A stretch of 13,727 nt of DNA from Tranquillimonas sp964472855 (GCA_964472855.1 CAYYMJ010000062.1:1-13727), one strand, 5' to 3'. Positions 6,870-13,570 are shown, numbered from the stretch's first letter. Numbers and translations are program-made. Notes: generated from the letters alone by a model not told the origin.

Positions 6870-7814
6870 ATGGCTCGGAAACGCAGGCGGTCGCGACTGA
6901 TCATGACGATTGTGCTGGTGCTGGTGCTGGGCGGCGGTCTTGCCGGCGCCTTCTGGCCGCATCCCACGGCGGTGGACATGGGGCAGGTGGCCCGGGCGCC
7001 GATGATGGTGACCATCGACGAAGAAGGCCGCACCCGCGTGCATGACGCCTATATCGTGTCGACCCCCATCGCCGGGCGTCTGCTGCGCGTGCAGGTCGAA
7101 CCGGGCGACACGGTCAACGGCGGCCAGACGGTCGTGGCCCGCATGCGCCCGGCCGTTCCGCCGGCGTCAGGGCCGAACTCGGCCGAGGCGCGGGCGGCGG
7201 TCAGCGCGGTGGTGCCGCTGGTGGCCCCGGCCGACGGGCGGATCCTGCGTATCATCCAGCAGGACGAAACCACGCTGCCCGCCGGGGCGCCAGTGGTCGA
7301 GATCGGCAATATCGAGCGTGACCTTGAGGTTGTGGTCAACCTGATTTCCAGCGACGCGGTCAAGGTGGCGGTCGGGCAGGACGCGCTGGTCGAAGACTGG
7401 GGTGGCGACAATGTGTTGCGCGGCCAGGTGGTGCGGGTCGATCCCTTCGGCACAACCAAACTGTCGGCGCTTGGGGTCGAGGAACAGCGGGTCGGCGTGG
7501 TCATTGCCCTGACCAGCCCGCCGCGCGACCGCGAGAATCTGGGCCATGGCTATCGGGTGGCGGCGCGCATCATCGCATGGTCCGACGACGCGGCGCTGAC
7601 CGTGCCCGCCAGCGCCCTGTTCCGCGACGGCGACGGCTGGGCCGTGTTCCGGGTGCAGGACGGGGTGGCGCGTCAGACCCCGGTGAAGATCGGCCAGAAC
7701 AACGGCGTGCTGGCCGAGGTTCTGGACGGGTTGGCCGACGGTGACAGCGTGGTGCTGTATCCTTCCGCCGGGCTGGAAGACGGGATGGACGTGACGCAGC
7801 GCGTGATTGGCTGA
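6870..7814 (+). CDS. HlyD-type periplasmic adaptor lacking the usual helical hairpin
   Basis: This 314-residue membrane-anchored adaptor completes the export operon. After a basic N terminus and one anchor helix (about 11-29), the first half-lipoyl motif is GRLLRVQVEPGDTVNGGQTV (69-88) and the second is APADGRILRIIQQDETTLPAG (119-139). Beta-barrel and membrane-proximal domains follow (DLEVVVNLISSDAVKV; GHGYRVAARI; LTVPASALFRDG). In MacA/DevB-like relatives a coiled-coil hairpin of roughly 80-130 residues separates the two lipoyl halves. Here only about 25 residues do (linker RPAVPPASGPNSAEARAAV). The protein is therefore short for the family (usually nearer 370-420), yet the reading frame is clean. 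It may work without a TolC-type tunnel, or a deletion or assembly collapse removed the hairpin. The start at 6870 lies 3 nt after the permease. Confidence 0.92.
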   Translation: MARKRRRSRLIMTIVLVLVLGGGLAGAFWPHPTAVDMGQVARAPMMVTIDEEGRTRVHDAYIVSTPIAGRLLRVQVEPGDTVNGGQTVVARMRPAVPPASGPNSAEARAAVSAVVPLVAPADGRILRIIQQDETTLPAGAPVVEIGNIERDLEVVVNLISSDAVKVAVGQDALVEDWGGDNVLRGQVVRVDPFGTTKLSALGVEEQRVGVVIALTSPPRDRENLGHGYRVAARIIAWSDDAALTVPASALFRDGDGWAVFRVQDGVARQTPVKIGQNNGVLAEVLDGLADGDSVVLYPSAGLEDGMDVTQRVIG

Positions 7815-7850
7815 CACCAAGCCTTGCCAAGCGGTGCGGGCCCGTGAAAC

Positions 7851-7877
7851 GCTGGTGGCGTCCGCAACGCCACCGGC
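7851..7877 (+). promoter_or_regulatory. Stem-loop covering the translation start region of the MTHFR C-terminal-domain gene
   Basis: An 11-bp inverted repeat with a 5-nt loop (CCGCA) pairs 7851-7861 with 7867-7877. The eight inner pairs, GGTGGCGT with ACGCCACC, are perfect, and one of the three outer pairs is G-T. It ends three bases before the ATG at 7881 and occupies the place of a Shine-Dalgarno sequence. There is no T-run after it, so it is not a standard intrinsic terminator. It could end or pause read-through from the adaptor gene, or control initiation of the next gene. Confidence 0.6.
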
Positions 7878-7880
7878 CCC

Positions 7881-8459
7881 ATGTATCGCCTGCGCCTGTT
7901 CTCAAACCGTCACGCCCGCCAGTTCGAGTGGATCTATGCCCGTTTCGAAGGCGCGATGGTGGCGCTGGACCCGCTGTTCGCGCGTATCGGCTACGACAGG
8001 GTGGAACGCCCGGTGGCGTGGGTCGAGCGGCTGGTAAAGGGCCTGTTGTTCGACTGCCGCATGTGCGGGCAATGCGTGTTGTCGTCAACCGGCATGTCCT
8101 GCCCGATGAACTGCCCCAAGACCCTGCGCAACGGCCCCTGCGGCGGCGTGCGCCCGGGCGGTTATTGCGAGGTCAGACCCGACATGCGCTGTGTCTGGGT
8201 TCTGGCGTGGGACGGCGCGGCGCGCATGCGCGACGGCGACCGCATTGCCACGGTTCTGCCACCGGTCGATCATGCGCTGGCCGGGTCGTCGGCGTGGCTG
8301 CGGGCAGCGCGGGAACAGGCCGCCAATCTGCGTGAAGCGCGCGAGGCCCAGCGCTCGGCCATGGCGCGGGCCTTCAGCGGCGCGCGGCAGTCCGAGCCCG
8401 CCTCGGCCCCGCTGGCACCCGAGCCGCCGGCGGCGCAAAACCGCGACCCCGGACGATGA
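7881..8459 (+). CDS. Methylenetetrahydrofolate reductase C-terminal-domain (MetV-like) cysteine-rich protein
   Basis: This 192-residue protein belongs to the MTHFR C-terminal domain family (MetV-like), which accompanies MetF in some methyl-group metabolic pathways. Eight cysteines lie at 59, 62, 65, 74, 78, 87, 96 and 104, in the block CRMCGQCVLSSTGMSCP, NCPKTLRNGPCGGV and YCEVRPDMRCVW. In acetogen MetVF enzymes this family binds iron-sulfur or zinc, and metal binding is inferred here. The C-terminal 40 residues are proline- and alanine-rich and look disordered. The ATG at 7881 fits the family N terminus (MYRLRLFSNRHARQFEW), and a TGA at 7845 blocks any upstream in-frame start. No ribosome binding site is visible and a hairpin abuts the start. 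The stop overlaps the metF start by four bases (ATGA), so MetF is probably its partner. Confidence 0.88.
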   Translation: MYRLRLFSNRHARQFEWIYARFEGAMVALDPLFARIGYDRVERPVAWVERLVKGLLFDCRMCGQCVLSSTGMSCPMNCPKTLRNGPCGGVRPGGYCEVRPDMRCVWVLAWDGAARMRDGDRIATVLPPVDHALAGSSAWLRAAREQAANLREAREAQRSAMARAFSGARQSEPASAPLAPEPPAAQNRDPGR

Positions 8460-9439
8460 GCGACGCCGACCTGCCGATGCCCGGCTATCGGGTCCCGCCC
8501 GAGGGCATGATGTCGGGGTCACGGCTGGAACGGGTGCTGAGGGCCGGGCGCTTTGCCATTACTGCCGAACTGAACCCGCCGGACAGCGCCGACCCGGCCG
8601 ATGTTTACGACGCGGCGCGCCCGCTGGGCGAGGTTGCGGATGCGATCAACGCCACCGATGCCTCGGGCGCCAACTGCCACATGTCGTCGTCAGGCATATC
8701 GGCGCTGCTGGTGCGCGGCGGCTATGACGTTGTGTTCCAGGTGTCGTGCCGCGACCGCAACCGCATTGCCATCCAGGGCGATGTGCTGGGCGCGGCGGCG
8801 ATGGGGGTGGGCAACGTGCTGTGCCTGACCGGCGATGGCGTCGGCGTGGGCGACCAGCCCGGCGCGCGCCCGGTGTTCGACTTTGACAGCATCTCGCTGT
8901 TGCGGGCGCTGAAGACCATGCGCGACGACGGCATGTTCCTGTCCGGCCGCCGCATAACCCGGCCGCCACGGCTGTTTCTGGGCGCGGCCGAGAACCCGTG
9001 CGTCGACCCGTTGGAATGGCGGCCCGAGCGGCTGGCCAAGAAGGTCGCGGCGGGGGCGGATTTCATCCAGACCAACTATGTCTATGACCTGCCGCGCTTT
9101 GCCGCCTTCATGGCGCGGGTGCGCGATCTGGGGCTGGACAAGCGGGTGTTCATTCTTGCCGGTGTCGGCCCGCTGGCCTCGGCCCGGGCGGCGCGCTGGA
9201 TGCGGACCAATGTGCCCGGCATACATATTCCCGATGCGGTGATTCACCGGGTCGAGGCTGCGTCGGACCCGGTGGAAGAGGGCAAGCGTATCTGTATCGA
9301 ATTGATCCGGCAGGTGCGCGACATCGCCGGGGTGGCCGGCGTGCATGTCATGGCCTACCGGCGCGAGGATCAGGTCAGCGAGATCGTCGCGCGGTCCGGT
9401 GTGCTGGAAGGCCGCCACGGCGGGCGCACGCGGCGATAG
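8456..9439 (+). CDS. metF: Methylenetetrahydrofolate reductase (MetF family)
   Basis: This 327-residue protein is a MetF-type FAD TIM-barrel enzyme that interconverts 5,10-methylene-THF and 5-methyl-THF. Visible hallmarks are AITAELNPP with Glu39 (position of the catalytic E. coli Glu28), VLCLTGDG with Asp126 (equivalent to the folate-contacting Asp120), ADFIQTNYVYDLPRF with Gln205 (equivalent to Gln183), and FILAGVGPLASARAARWM. The C-terminal part keeps GVHVMAY. It overlaps the MetV-like gene by four bases, so the two probably form a complex or share an electron path. This differs from the stand-alone NADH-dependent MetF of methionine synthesis. In alphaproteobacteria, extra MetF copies often serve demethylation of methylated amines, ethers or sulfur compounds, using methyl-THF as an intermediate. 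No methyltransferase or corrinoid protein is visible here, so that role is only an inference. Confidence 0.92.
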   Translation: MSDADLPMPGYRVPPEGMMSGSRLERVLRAGRFAITAELNPPDSADPADVYDAARPLGEVADAINATDASGANCHMSSSGISALLVRGGYDVVFQVSCRDRNRIAIQGDVLGAAAMGVGNVLCLTGDGVGVGDQPGARPVFDFDSISLLRALKTMRDDGMFLSGRRITRPPRLFLGAAENPCVDPLEWRPERLAKKVAAGADFIQTNYVYDLPRFAAFMARVRDLGLDKRVFILAGVGPLASARAARWMRTNVPGIHIPDAVIHRVEAASDPVEEGKRICIELIRQVRDIAGVAGVHVMAYRREDQVSEIVARSGVLEGRHGGRTRR

Positions 9440-9608
9440 TGGGCAGGGTGAAAGCGATAAACCGGGCTGCAACCATGCTCCGTATCTGGCCCCGGGCCCT
9501 TGCCCGCGCGGGGGCAGACCGGCCGCCCGGCCTGTCGCTGTCGCCGCAAGGCACGCATGCGCCGCCCAGCCGCAGGTCGGCCTGGCCCATCATGTTCGAG
9601 ACCGCAAA
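9440..9608. other. Intergenic stretch after metF, bounded by the gap
   Basis: These 169 nt between the metF stop and the second N run hold no recognisable gene on either strand. Open frames run into the gap on both strands, but their translations are arginine- and proline-rich with no family features. A short GC inverted repeat (TGCCC and GGGCA arms, 9501-9516) has no T-run. Part of an unseen gene on the far side of the gap could begin or end here. Confidence 0.5.
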
Positions 9609-9708
9609 NNNNNNNNNNNNNNNNNNNNNNNNNNNNNNNNNNNNNNNNNNNNNNNNNNNNNNNNNNNNNNNNNNNNNNNNNNNNNNNNNNNNNNNNNNNN
9701 NNNNNNNN
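9609..9708. other. Assembly gap (100 N) between metF and iolB
   Basis: Exactly 100 N, an unknown-length scaffold spacer. The iolB stop lies two bases beyond it, so genes downstream of iolB may be hidden. The linkage of the two flanks depends on scaffolding. Confidence 0.99.
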
Positions 9709-9710
9709 CG

Positions 9711-10517
9711 TTATCCGTCGCGGTCCATGATCCACTTGTGGTCCGGGTCGGGCTGGAACCGCCATTTGCGTAGCGGCCCGGCCATCACGTTCAGATAATA
9801 CATGTCATAGCCATAGGCGGCCGCGCAGGGATGATGCCCCTTCGGCACCAGCACCACGTCTCCGTCACTGACGGCCATGGTTTCATCAAGCGTGCGGTCA
9901 TCGGTATAGACCCGCTGCACCCCAAAGCCCTGTGGCGGGTCGAGCCGGTGGTAATAGGTCTCTTCCAGATAGGTCATGCGCGGAAAGTCATCCTCGTCAT
10001 GGCGATGGCTGGGATAGGACGACCAGTTGCCGTTGGGCGTGAAGACCTCGGTCACCAGCAGGCTGTCGGCGACGTCGCGGTCTTCCATGGCGATGTTGTT
10101 GATATGGCGGGTGTTCTGGCCGGTGCCGCGCGGGGTCAGGGTGATCCCGTCGGGCCCAAGCCGGCGGGCCGGGCGCCCGGGCCGGGCCGGCGCGGTGCAG
10201 ACGGCAAGCTTGCAGGCGGTGGTGGCCGTGGCCGACCAGTCGGCGCCGGCGGGGACATAAAGGCAATGCGGCGGCGTGCGTTCGAACACGCTCATCCGCT
10301 GGCCCATCTCGCTCCAGTCGGTGCCACCGGCGGTCAGCGTCGCCTTGCCCTCGACCAGCACCAGAATCGCCTCGCGGTCGCCGGTGGCCTGGGCGGCGCT
10401 TTGGCCGGGCTGCAGATCGTGCAGGGCAAAGCCGACATGGCCCCAGCCGGCGTTTTCCGGCGTCACGTCGATGATCTTGCCGCCACCGGCGGCGGGTTTC
10501 CGAAGCAGTTCCGCCAT
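9711..10517 (-). CDS. iolB: 5-deoxy-glucuronate isomerase IolB
   Basis: IolB converts 5-deoxy-D-glucuronate to 2-deoxy-5-keto-D-gluconate in myo-inositol catabolism. The 268-residue protein is a full-length KduI/IolB-family bicupin. The C-terminal cupin carries the diagnostic block NWSSYPSHRHDEDDFPRM (metal-type His171 and His173), YLEETYYHRLDPPQGF, QRVYTDDRTLDETMAV and DVVLVPKGHHP with His228 and His229, then YDMYYLNVMAGP. The ATG at 10517 (MAELLRKPAAGG) is preferred because GGGGA lies eight bases upstream. Another ATG six bases earlier almost touches that site. The gene lies 43 nt downstream of a PfkB kinase on the same strand. No iolD, iolE, iolG or iolA is visible, though the adjacent assembly gap could hide some. 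Confidence 0.95.
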   Translation of the reverse strand: MAELLRKPAAGGGKIIDVTPENAGWGHVGFALHDLQPGQSAAQATGDREAILVLVEGKATLTAGGTDWSEMGQRMSVFERTPPHCLYVPAGADWSATATTACKLAVCTAPARPGRPARRLGPDGITLTPRGTGQNTRHINNIAMEDRDVADSLLVTEVFTPNGNWSSYPSHRHDEDDFPRMTYLEETYYHRLDPPQGFGVQRVYTDDRTLDETMAVSDGDVVLVPKGHHPCAAAYGYDMYYLNVMAGPLRKWRFQPDPDHKWIMDRDG

Positions 10518-10560
10518 GTGCATTTCCCCATCTGGCCCGATCGTCGATACAAAACCCGTC

Positions 10561-11457
10561 TCAGACGGCAATGTCCACAAGCGCCCCGCGCCGCGTCACG
10601 ACCTGTGCCGACACCGCGCAGCCGGCCCGCACTGCCGCGGCCATGCCCGACCCGGCCAGCAGCGCCACGAAGAAGCCGGCGTTAAAGCTGTCGCCAGCCG
10701 CCGTGGTGTCGACCGGTGTCACCGGGGTGGGCGCCACACTGTCCGGCGCGGCGTGTTCGGTGAGGATCAGCACCGCGCCGGGCCCGTCCTTGACAATGAC
10801 GGTGCCGGCGCCGGCATCGCGATAACGCTGGGCTGTCGCCGTCTTGTCGGCATCGCCGAAAAACGCGGCCTCGTCGTCGTAAGAGGGCAGCGAGATGTCG
10901 GCCACCGCCGCCGCGCGCATCACCCAGCCGCACATCTCGTCGGTGTCCCGCCACAGCCGTGGCCGCAGGTTGGAATCAAAGGCCACCTGCACGCCCCGCG
11001 CCCGCGCCACCGCCAGAGCCGCCAACAGCCTTTCGCGCCCGTCAGCCGGCAGGATTGCCAGCGTGATCCCCGAGAAAAACGCCAGATCGCCCGGTCTCAG
11101 CCCGTCCAGCGCGCCAAGATCGTCGGCCAGCCGCCGCGCGGCCGAGCTGTCGCGCCAATAGCTGAAGCTGCGTTCGCCGTTGTGCAGGCTGATCATGTAT
11201 AATCCGACCGAGGCGCCGGCATGGCGGGCCAGTTCGGGCTCGATACCGGCCGCGTGCATGAAATCGGCCATCCGGTCCGAGATCGCATCGTCGCCGACCG
11301 CCGACAGATAGCCGACGCGCAAACTGGCGCCGCCCAGTTTGCGGGCATACCACGCGGTGTTGAAGGTATCCCCGGCGAATTTCATCGCGAACAGGCCGTC
11401 CGGGGCGGGCGACAGTTCGACCATGCATTCACCAATGGCAAGCAGGCGGCGGGTCAT
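10561..11457 (-). CDS. kdgK: PfkB-family sugar-acid kinase, 2-keto-3-deoxygluconate kinase type
   Basis: This 298-residue protein is a ribokinase/PfkB kinase most like 2-keto-3-deoxygluconate kinases. Those make 2-keto-3-deoxy-6-phosphogluconate for cleavage by KDPG aldolase. The N-terminal signature AIGECMVELSP and GDTFNTAWYARKLG are KdgK hallmarks. SFSYWRDSSAAR (about 97-108) matches the substrate-binding region, and DTTAAGDSFNAGF (250-262) is the PfkB signature with catalytic Asp256. The ATG at 11457 has AAGGGGA about ten bases upstream, and the family begins at MTRRLLAIGE. It precedes iolB by 43 nt, so the two are probably co-transcribed. Because the IolB product, 2-deoxy-5-keto-gluconate, is normally phosphorylated by IolC, this enzyme may instead serve as the IolC-step kinase. 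The sequence alone favours KdgK. Confidence 0.88.
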   Translation of the reverse strand: MTRRLLAIGECMVELSPAPDGLFAMKFAGDTFNTAWYARKLGGASLRVGYLSAVGDDAISDRMADFMHAAGIEPELARHAGASVGLYMISLHNGERSFSYWRDSSAARRLADDLGALDGLRPGDLAFFSGITLAILPADGRERLLAALAVARARGVQVAFDSNLRPRLWRDTDEMCGWVMRAAAVADISLPSYDDEAAFFGDADKTATAQRYRDAGAGTVIVKDGPGAVLILTEHAAPDSVAPTPVTPVDTTAAGDSFNAGFFVALLAGSGMAAAVRAGCAVSAQVVTRRGALVDIAV

Positions 11458-11901
11458 GGGGCAGTCCCCTTGCTGGTTCCTTCGCCCCGGTCCGGTTCGC
11501 TGCGTGGCCGCCCTGGCAGGGCCGGTCGGGTCAGGCGAGGGATTAGCATTGCCAGCCGCCGATTGGCCAGACCCAGGGCGACGGCTTGACCGTCTTGCCG
11601 CGCGGGCGTGGAAACGCGGCATCCGCCATCGTCGCAACGCGCGTGTTGCGCCCGATGCCCGCGCCCATTCGCCTGCATTCCGACGATGACGGTCTGACCC
11701 TGACAGACCGCGCCGCCGCCGGGCCGTCGCTGGTTGAGCAGGCCAGCCCCGAACGCCCTGTGGCGACAGGGCACAAGCTGGCAGGCCACGACCTGCGCGC
11801 CGGCCAGCCGGTCTGCAAATTTTGGCAGATCACCGGCTGTGGCTGGGACCGGGCGACGATGAATTCGCGCCCTGGCAGATCGGCGCGGGGATGTAGCGGC
11901 G
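11458..11901. other. Non-coding stretch between kdgK and tetR, containing a gene remnant
   Basis: These 444 nt lie between the divergently placed kdgK start and the tetR stop. The kdgK ribosome binding site is in the first 15 nt, and the kdgK promoter must lie within the next 150 or so, but no clear boxes were found. The half nearer tetR (11655-11896) carries the UxaA-like remnant described separately. Confidence 0.6.
11655..11896 (+). pseudogene. Remnant of a UxaA-type SAF-domain gene (altronate dehydratase small subunit or N-terminus)
   Basis: Translation from the ATG at 11655 gives MPAPIRLHSDDDGLTLTD and then GHKLAGHDLRAGQPVCKFWQ, ITG. This matches the SAF domain of UxaA-family dehydratases, whose consensus is GHK, A, a D-I/L pair, G, V, K-Y/F-G-Q, IG. 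Around 11840 the match shifts to another frame, where PGDDEFAPWQIGAGM is followed by TAG at 11894. This resembles the PGDHVHTHN-type end of the domain, but its histidines are gone. The conserved Gly of KYGQ is Trp here. No ribosome binding site is visible and no large catalytic subunit follows. UxaA enzymes dehydrate altronate to 2-keto-3-deoxygluconate, the substrate of the adjacent KdgK-like kinase, which supports a shared origin. The call rests on pattern recognition of a short region. Confidence 0.5.
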
Positions 11902-12378
11902 TCAGTCGAAGGGCTCGCCGGTCAGTGCGCTGACGGCGGCCGCAATCACGGTGTCATGGGCGCCGCCCGTCGCCCCAGCCGCCGCGACCACGAAGGCGGC
12001 CAGCTGCGCCGGGCTCAGCCCGCGGGCGGCAAGTGCCGGCGCGGCGGGGTCAAGCAGGCGGGTCGCGGCCTCGACCCGTGCGGCGCCGGCCGCGGGGGTG
12101 GCCGCGGCGCGGGCGGCGATGGCGCCGAGCAGGGCGCGAAGTTGCGCCGCCGGGGTGTCGCCGGCCGCCATGTCAGCCCGCAGCCGGCCAGTTTCCGCCG
12201 CCGCCGCCCGGGCGCCAAGCGCCGCTGTCAGCCCGCGGCGGTCAGCAAACAGAACATAGACGGTCTGACGCGAAACCCCGGCGGCTCGGGCGATATCGGT
12301 CATGCTGGTTCGGGCGGGGCCTATCCGGTCAAAGCAGTCCGCCGCCGCATCGAGAACCCGGTTCCGCGTGTTGCTCAT
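11902..12378 (-). CDS. TetR/AcrR-family transcriptional regulator
   Basis: This 158-residue protein is a TetR-type repressor. The helix-turn-helix lies at about residues 24-46 (TSMTDIARAAGVSRQTVYVLFADRRGL), preceded by the usual helix RNRVLDAAADCFDRIGPAR. The ligand-binding region is short, alanine-rich and unlike any subfamily I recognise, so the effector is unknown. The ATG at 12378 (MSNTRNRV) has AGGG about nine bases upstream. A GTG nine bases earlier is less likely. The gene is divergent from the downstream SDR gene, with an AT-rich inverted-repeat island directly before its start. It may therefore control itself and perhaps the dehydrogenase. Length is below the typical 190-210 residues, but the reading frame looks intact. 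Confidence 0.88.
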   Translation of the reverse strand: MSNTRNRVLDAAADCFDRIGPARTSMTDIARAAGVSRQTVYVLFADRRGLTAALGARAAAAETGRLRADMAAGDTPAAQLRALLGAIAARAAATPAAGAARVEAATRLLDPAAPALAARGLSPAQLAAFVVAAAGATGGAHDTVIAAAVSALTGEPFD

Positions 12379-12395
12379 GGCTGGCACCCTGGTGG

Positions 12396-12446
12396 ATTAC
12401 AAAACATGTAAACTTGTAAATCACATTATTGGCAAGTTTGTAAACA
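12396..12446. promoter_or_regulatory. AT-rich operator/promoter island between tetR and the SDR gene
   Basis: An AT-rich patch in otherwise GC-rich DNA begins 18 bases before the tetR start. It contains the palindrome TTACA-N5-TGTAA (12397-12411). It also has a longer inverted repeat, AAACTTG (12410-12416) and CAAGTTT (12433-12439). TGTAAA occurs three times on the same strand at 12407, 12415 and 12439, with offsets of 8 and 24. TetR dimers bind such palindromes, and self-repression from this position is common in the family. Confidence 0.55.
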
Positions 12447-12805
12447 ATCAACGTCGCTCGAACCCCCTGCCTGGTGCCGGACGACCTGCACGGCGGAGGG
12501 CGGCAGGCTTGGGGGTGGGCAAATTCGCAAGAACCCGCGGTTATCGGTGCATCTTAAGCGACGCGGTGGCGGCCGCGGTCGGGGCCTATGGCTGTCGATT
12601 GTGCCTGCTGGAGGGTTTCGTCGGCCATGCCGAACGGTGCAACATACGCGTGCATCGTTACTGCGGCCGCAATGTGCCCTATGGTGGCGGCGGCGATCAG
12701 GGGCGCTGCCCCTCTGCGCGCAAGCGCGCATTCACCCCGGGATATTTCCCGACAGAAGTAGGAACTGGACGTGCATGTGACACCGGCAATTTGCGAAACA
12801 GGGCC
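12447..12805. other. Long untranslated stretch before the SDR gene, nothing recognised
   Basis: About 360 nt separate the operator island from the SDR start. All three plus-strand frames and the minus-strand frames give cysteine- and arginine-rich or short translations without family features. The stretch could be a long leader, a place where a gene was lost, or the site of an unrecognised small gene, for example the 44-codon frame beginning with ATG near 12628. I see no ribosome binding site for it. Confidence 0.4.
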
Positions 12806-13570
12806 ATGAGCCTGCCGCGCACGCCGTCTTTCCGCCTTGACGGGCGCCGGGCGCTGGTGACCGGTGCGTCATCGGGGATCGGGCAGGGCTGCGCGGCGGC
12901 GCTGGCCGCGGCGGGGGCGCATGTGCTGTGCGCCGCGCGGCGCGTCGGGCGGCTGGATGAGACCGTGTCGGGGATTGCTGCCGAGGGTGGCAGCGCTGGG
13001 GCCCTGGTGCTGGACCAGTCCGACCTTGGGGCGCTGGATGCGGCGTTCGCCGGGTCGGGGCCTTTCGACATCGTTGTCAACTCGGCCGGGCAGGCGCGGC
13101 ATTCGCCGGCGCTGGAGACCTCGGCGGCGGACTATGACGCGGTGATGGGGGTCAACCTGCGTGCCGCCTATTTCCTGTCGACGGCGGCGGCGCGGGGGAT
13201 GATTGCGGCCGGGCGGGGTGGCTCGATCATTCATGTGTCGTCGCAGATGGGGCATGTGGGTGGGGTGGACCGGGCGGTTTATTGCGCGTCCAAGCATGGG
13301 CTGGAGGGCATGATCAAGGCCATGGCCATCGAATGGGGTCGCGCGGGCGTACGGATCAACAGTGTCTGCCCGACCTTCGTGCGAACCGAGCTGACGGCGG
13401 GGACCTTTGCCGACCCCGCGCGCCGCGCCTGGGTCGAGGGCAAGATCAAGCTGGGCCGCGTTGGCGAGATCGAGGATATTCTAGGTGCCGTGGTCTACCT
13501 GGCCTCGGACGCGTCGGCGCTGGTGACCGGAAGTTCGATGCTGATCGACGGCGGCTGGACGGCGGACTGA
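12806..13570 (+). CDS. SDR-family NAD(P)-dependent oxidoreductase
   Basis: This 254-residue classical short-chain dehydrogenase has the nucleotide-binding motif TGASSGIG (19-26), VNSAG (91-95, the NNAG position), catalytic Ser146 (IIHVSSQMG), and the YxxxK pair Tyr159 and Lys163 (YCASKHG). It ends with ALVTGSSMLIDGGWTAD, as expected for the family. The basic AARR after beta-2 (43-46) suggests NADP(H) preference, although that is only an indication. The substrate is not fixed by sequence. The sugar-acid setting (KdgK, IolB, UxaA remnant, LacI) makes a sugar or sugar-acid dehydrogenase of the gluconate 5-dehydrogenase type a reasonable guess, and a 3-oxoacyl reductase cannot be excluded. The ATG at 12806 fits the family start but has only a weak AGGG very close by. 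The stop overlaps the next gene's ATG. Confidence 0.94.
   Translation: MSLPRTPSFRLDGRRALVTGASSGIGQGCAAALAAAGAHVLCAARRVGRLDETVSGIAAEGGSAGALVLDQSDLGALDAAFAGSGPFDIVVNSAGQARHSPALETSAADYDAVMGVNLRAAYFLSTAAARGMIAAGRGGSIIHVSSQMGHVGGVDRAVYCASKHGLEGMIKAMAIEWGRAGVRINSVCPTFVRTELTAGTFADPARRAWVEGKIKLGRVGEIEDILGAVVYLASDASALVTGSSMLIDGGWTAD

Noticed and set aside
5301..7043. 580-residue minus-strand open frame opposite the permease and adaptor
   Set aside because: Histidine-, glutamine- and arginine-rich translation typical of antisense to GC-rich coding DNA. The plus-strand genes explain the region.
7854..7880. Intrinsic terminator after the adaptor gene
   Set aside because: The stem is strong but is followed by GGCCCC and an ATG rather than a T-run, so a classical intrinsic terminator is not supported.
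9439..9798. Plus-strand open frame running from metF through the second gap
   Set aside because: Depends on reading N as codons and ends antisense to iolB. The readable part has no family features.
12426..12731. 101-residue minus-strand open frame upstream of the SDR gene
   Set aside because: Arginine-, proline- and cysteine-rich translation with no recognised motif and no ribosome binding site.
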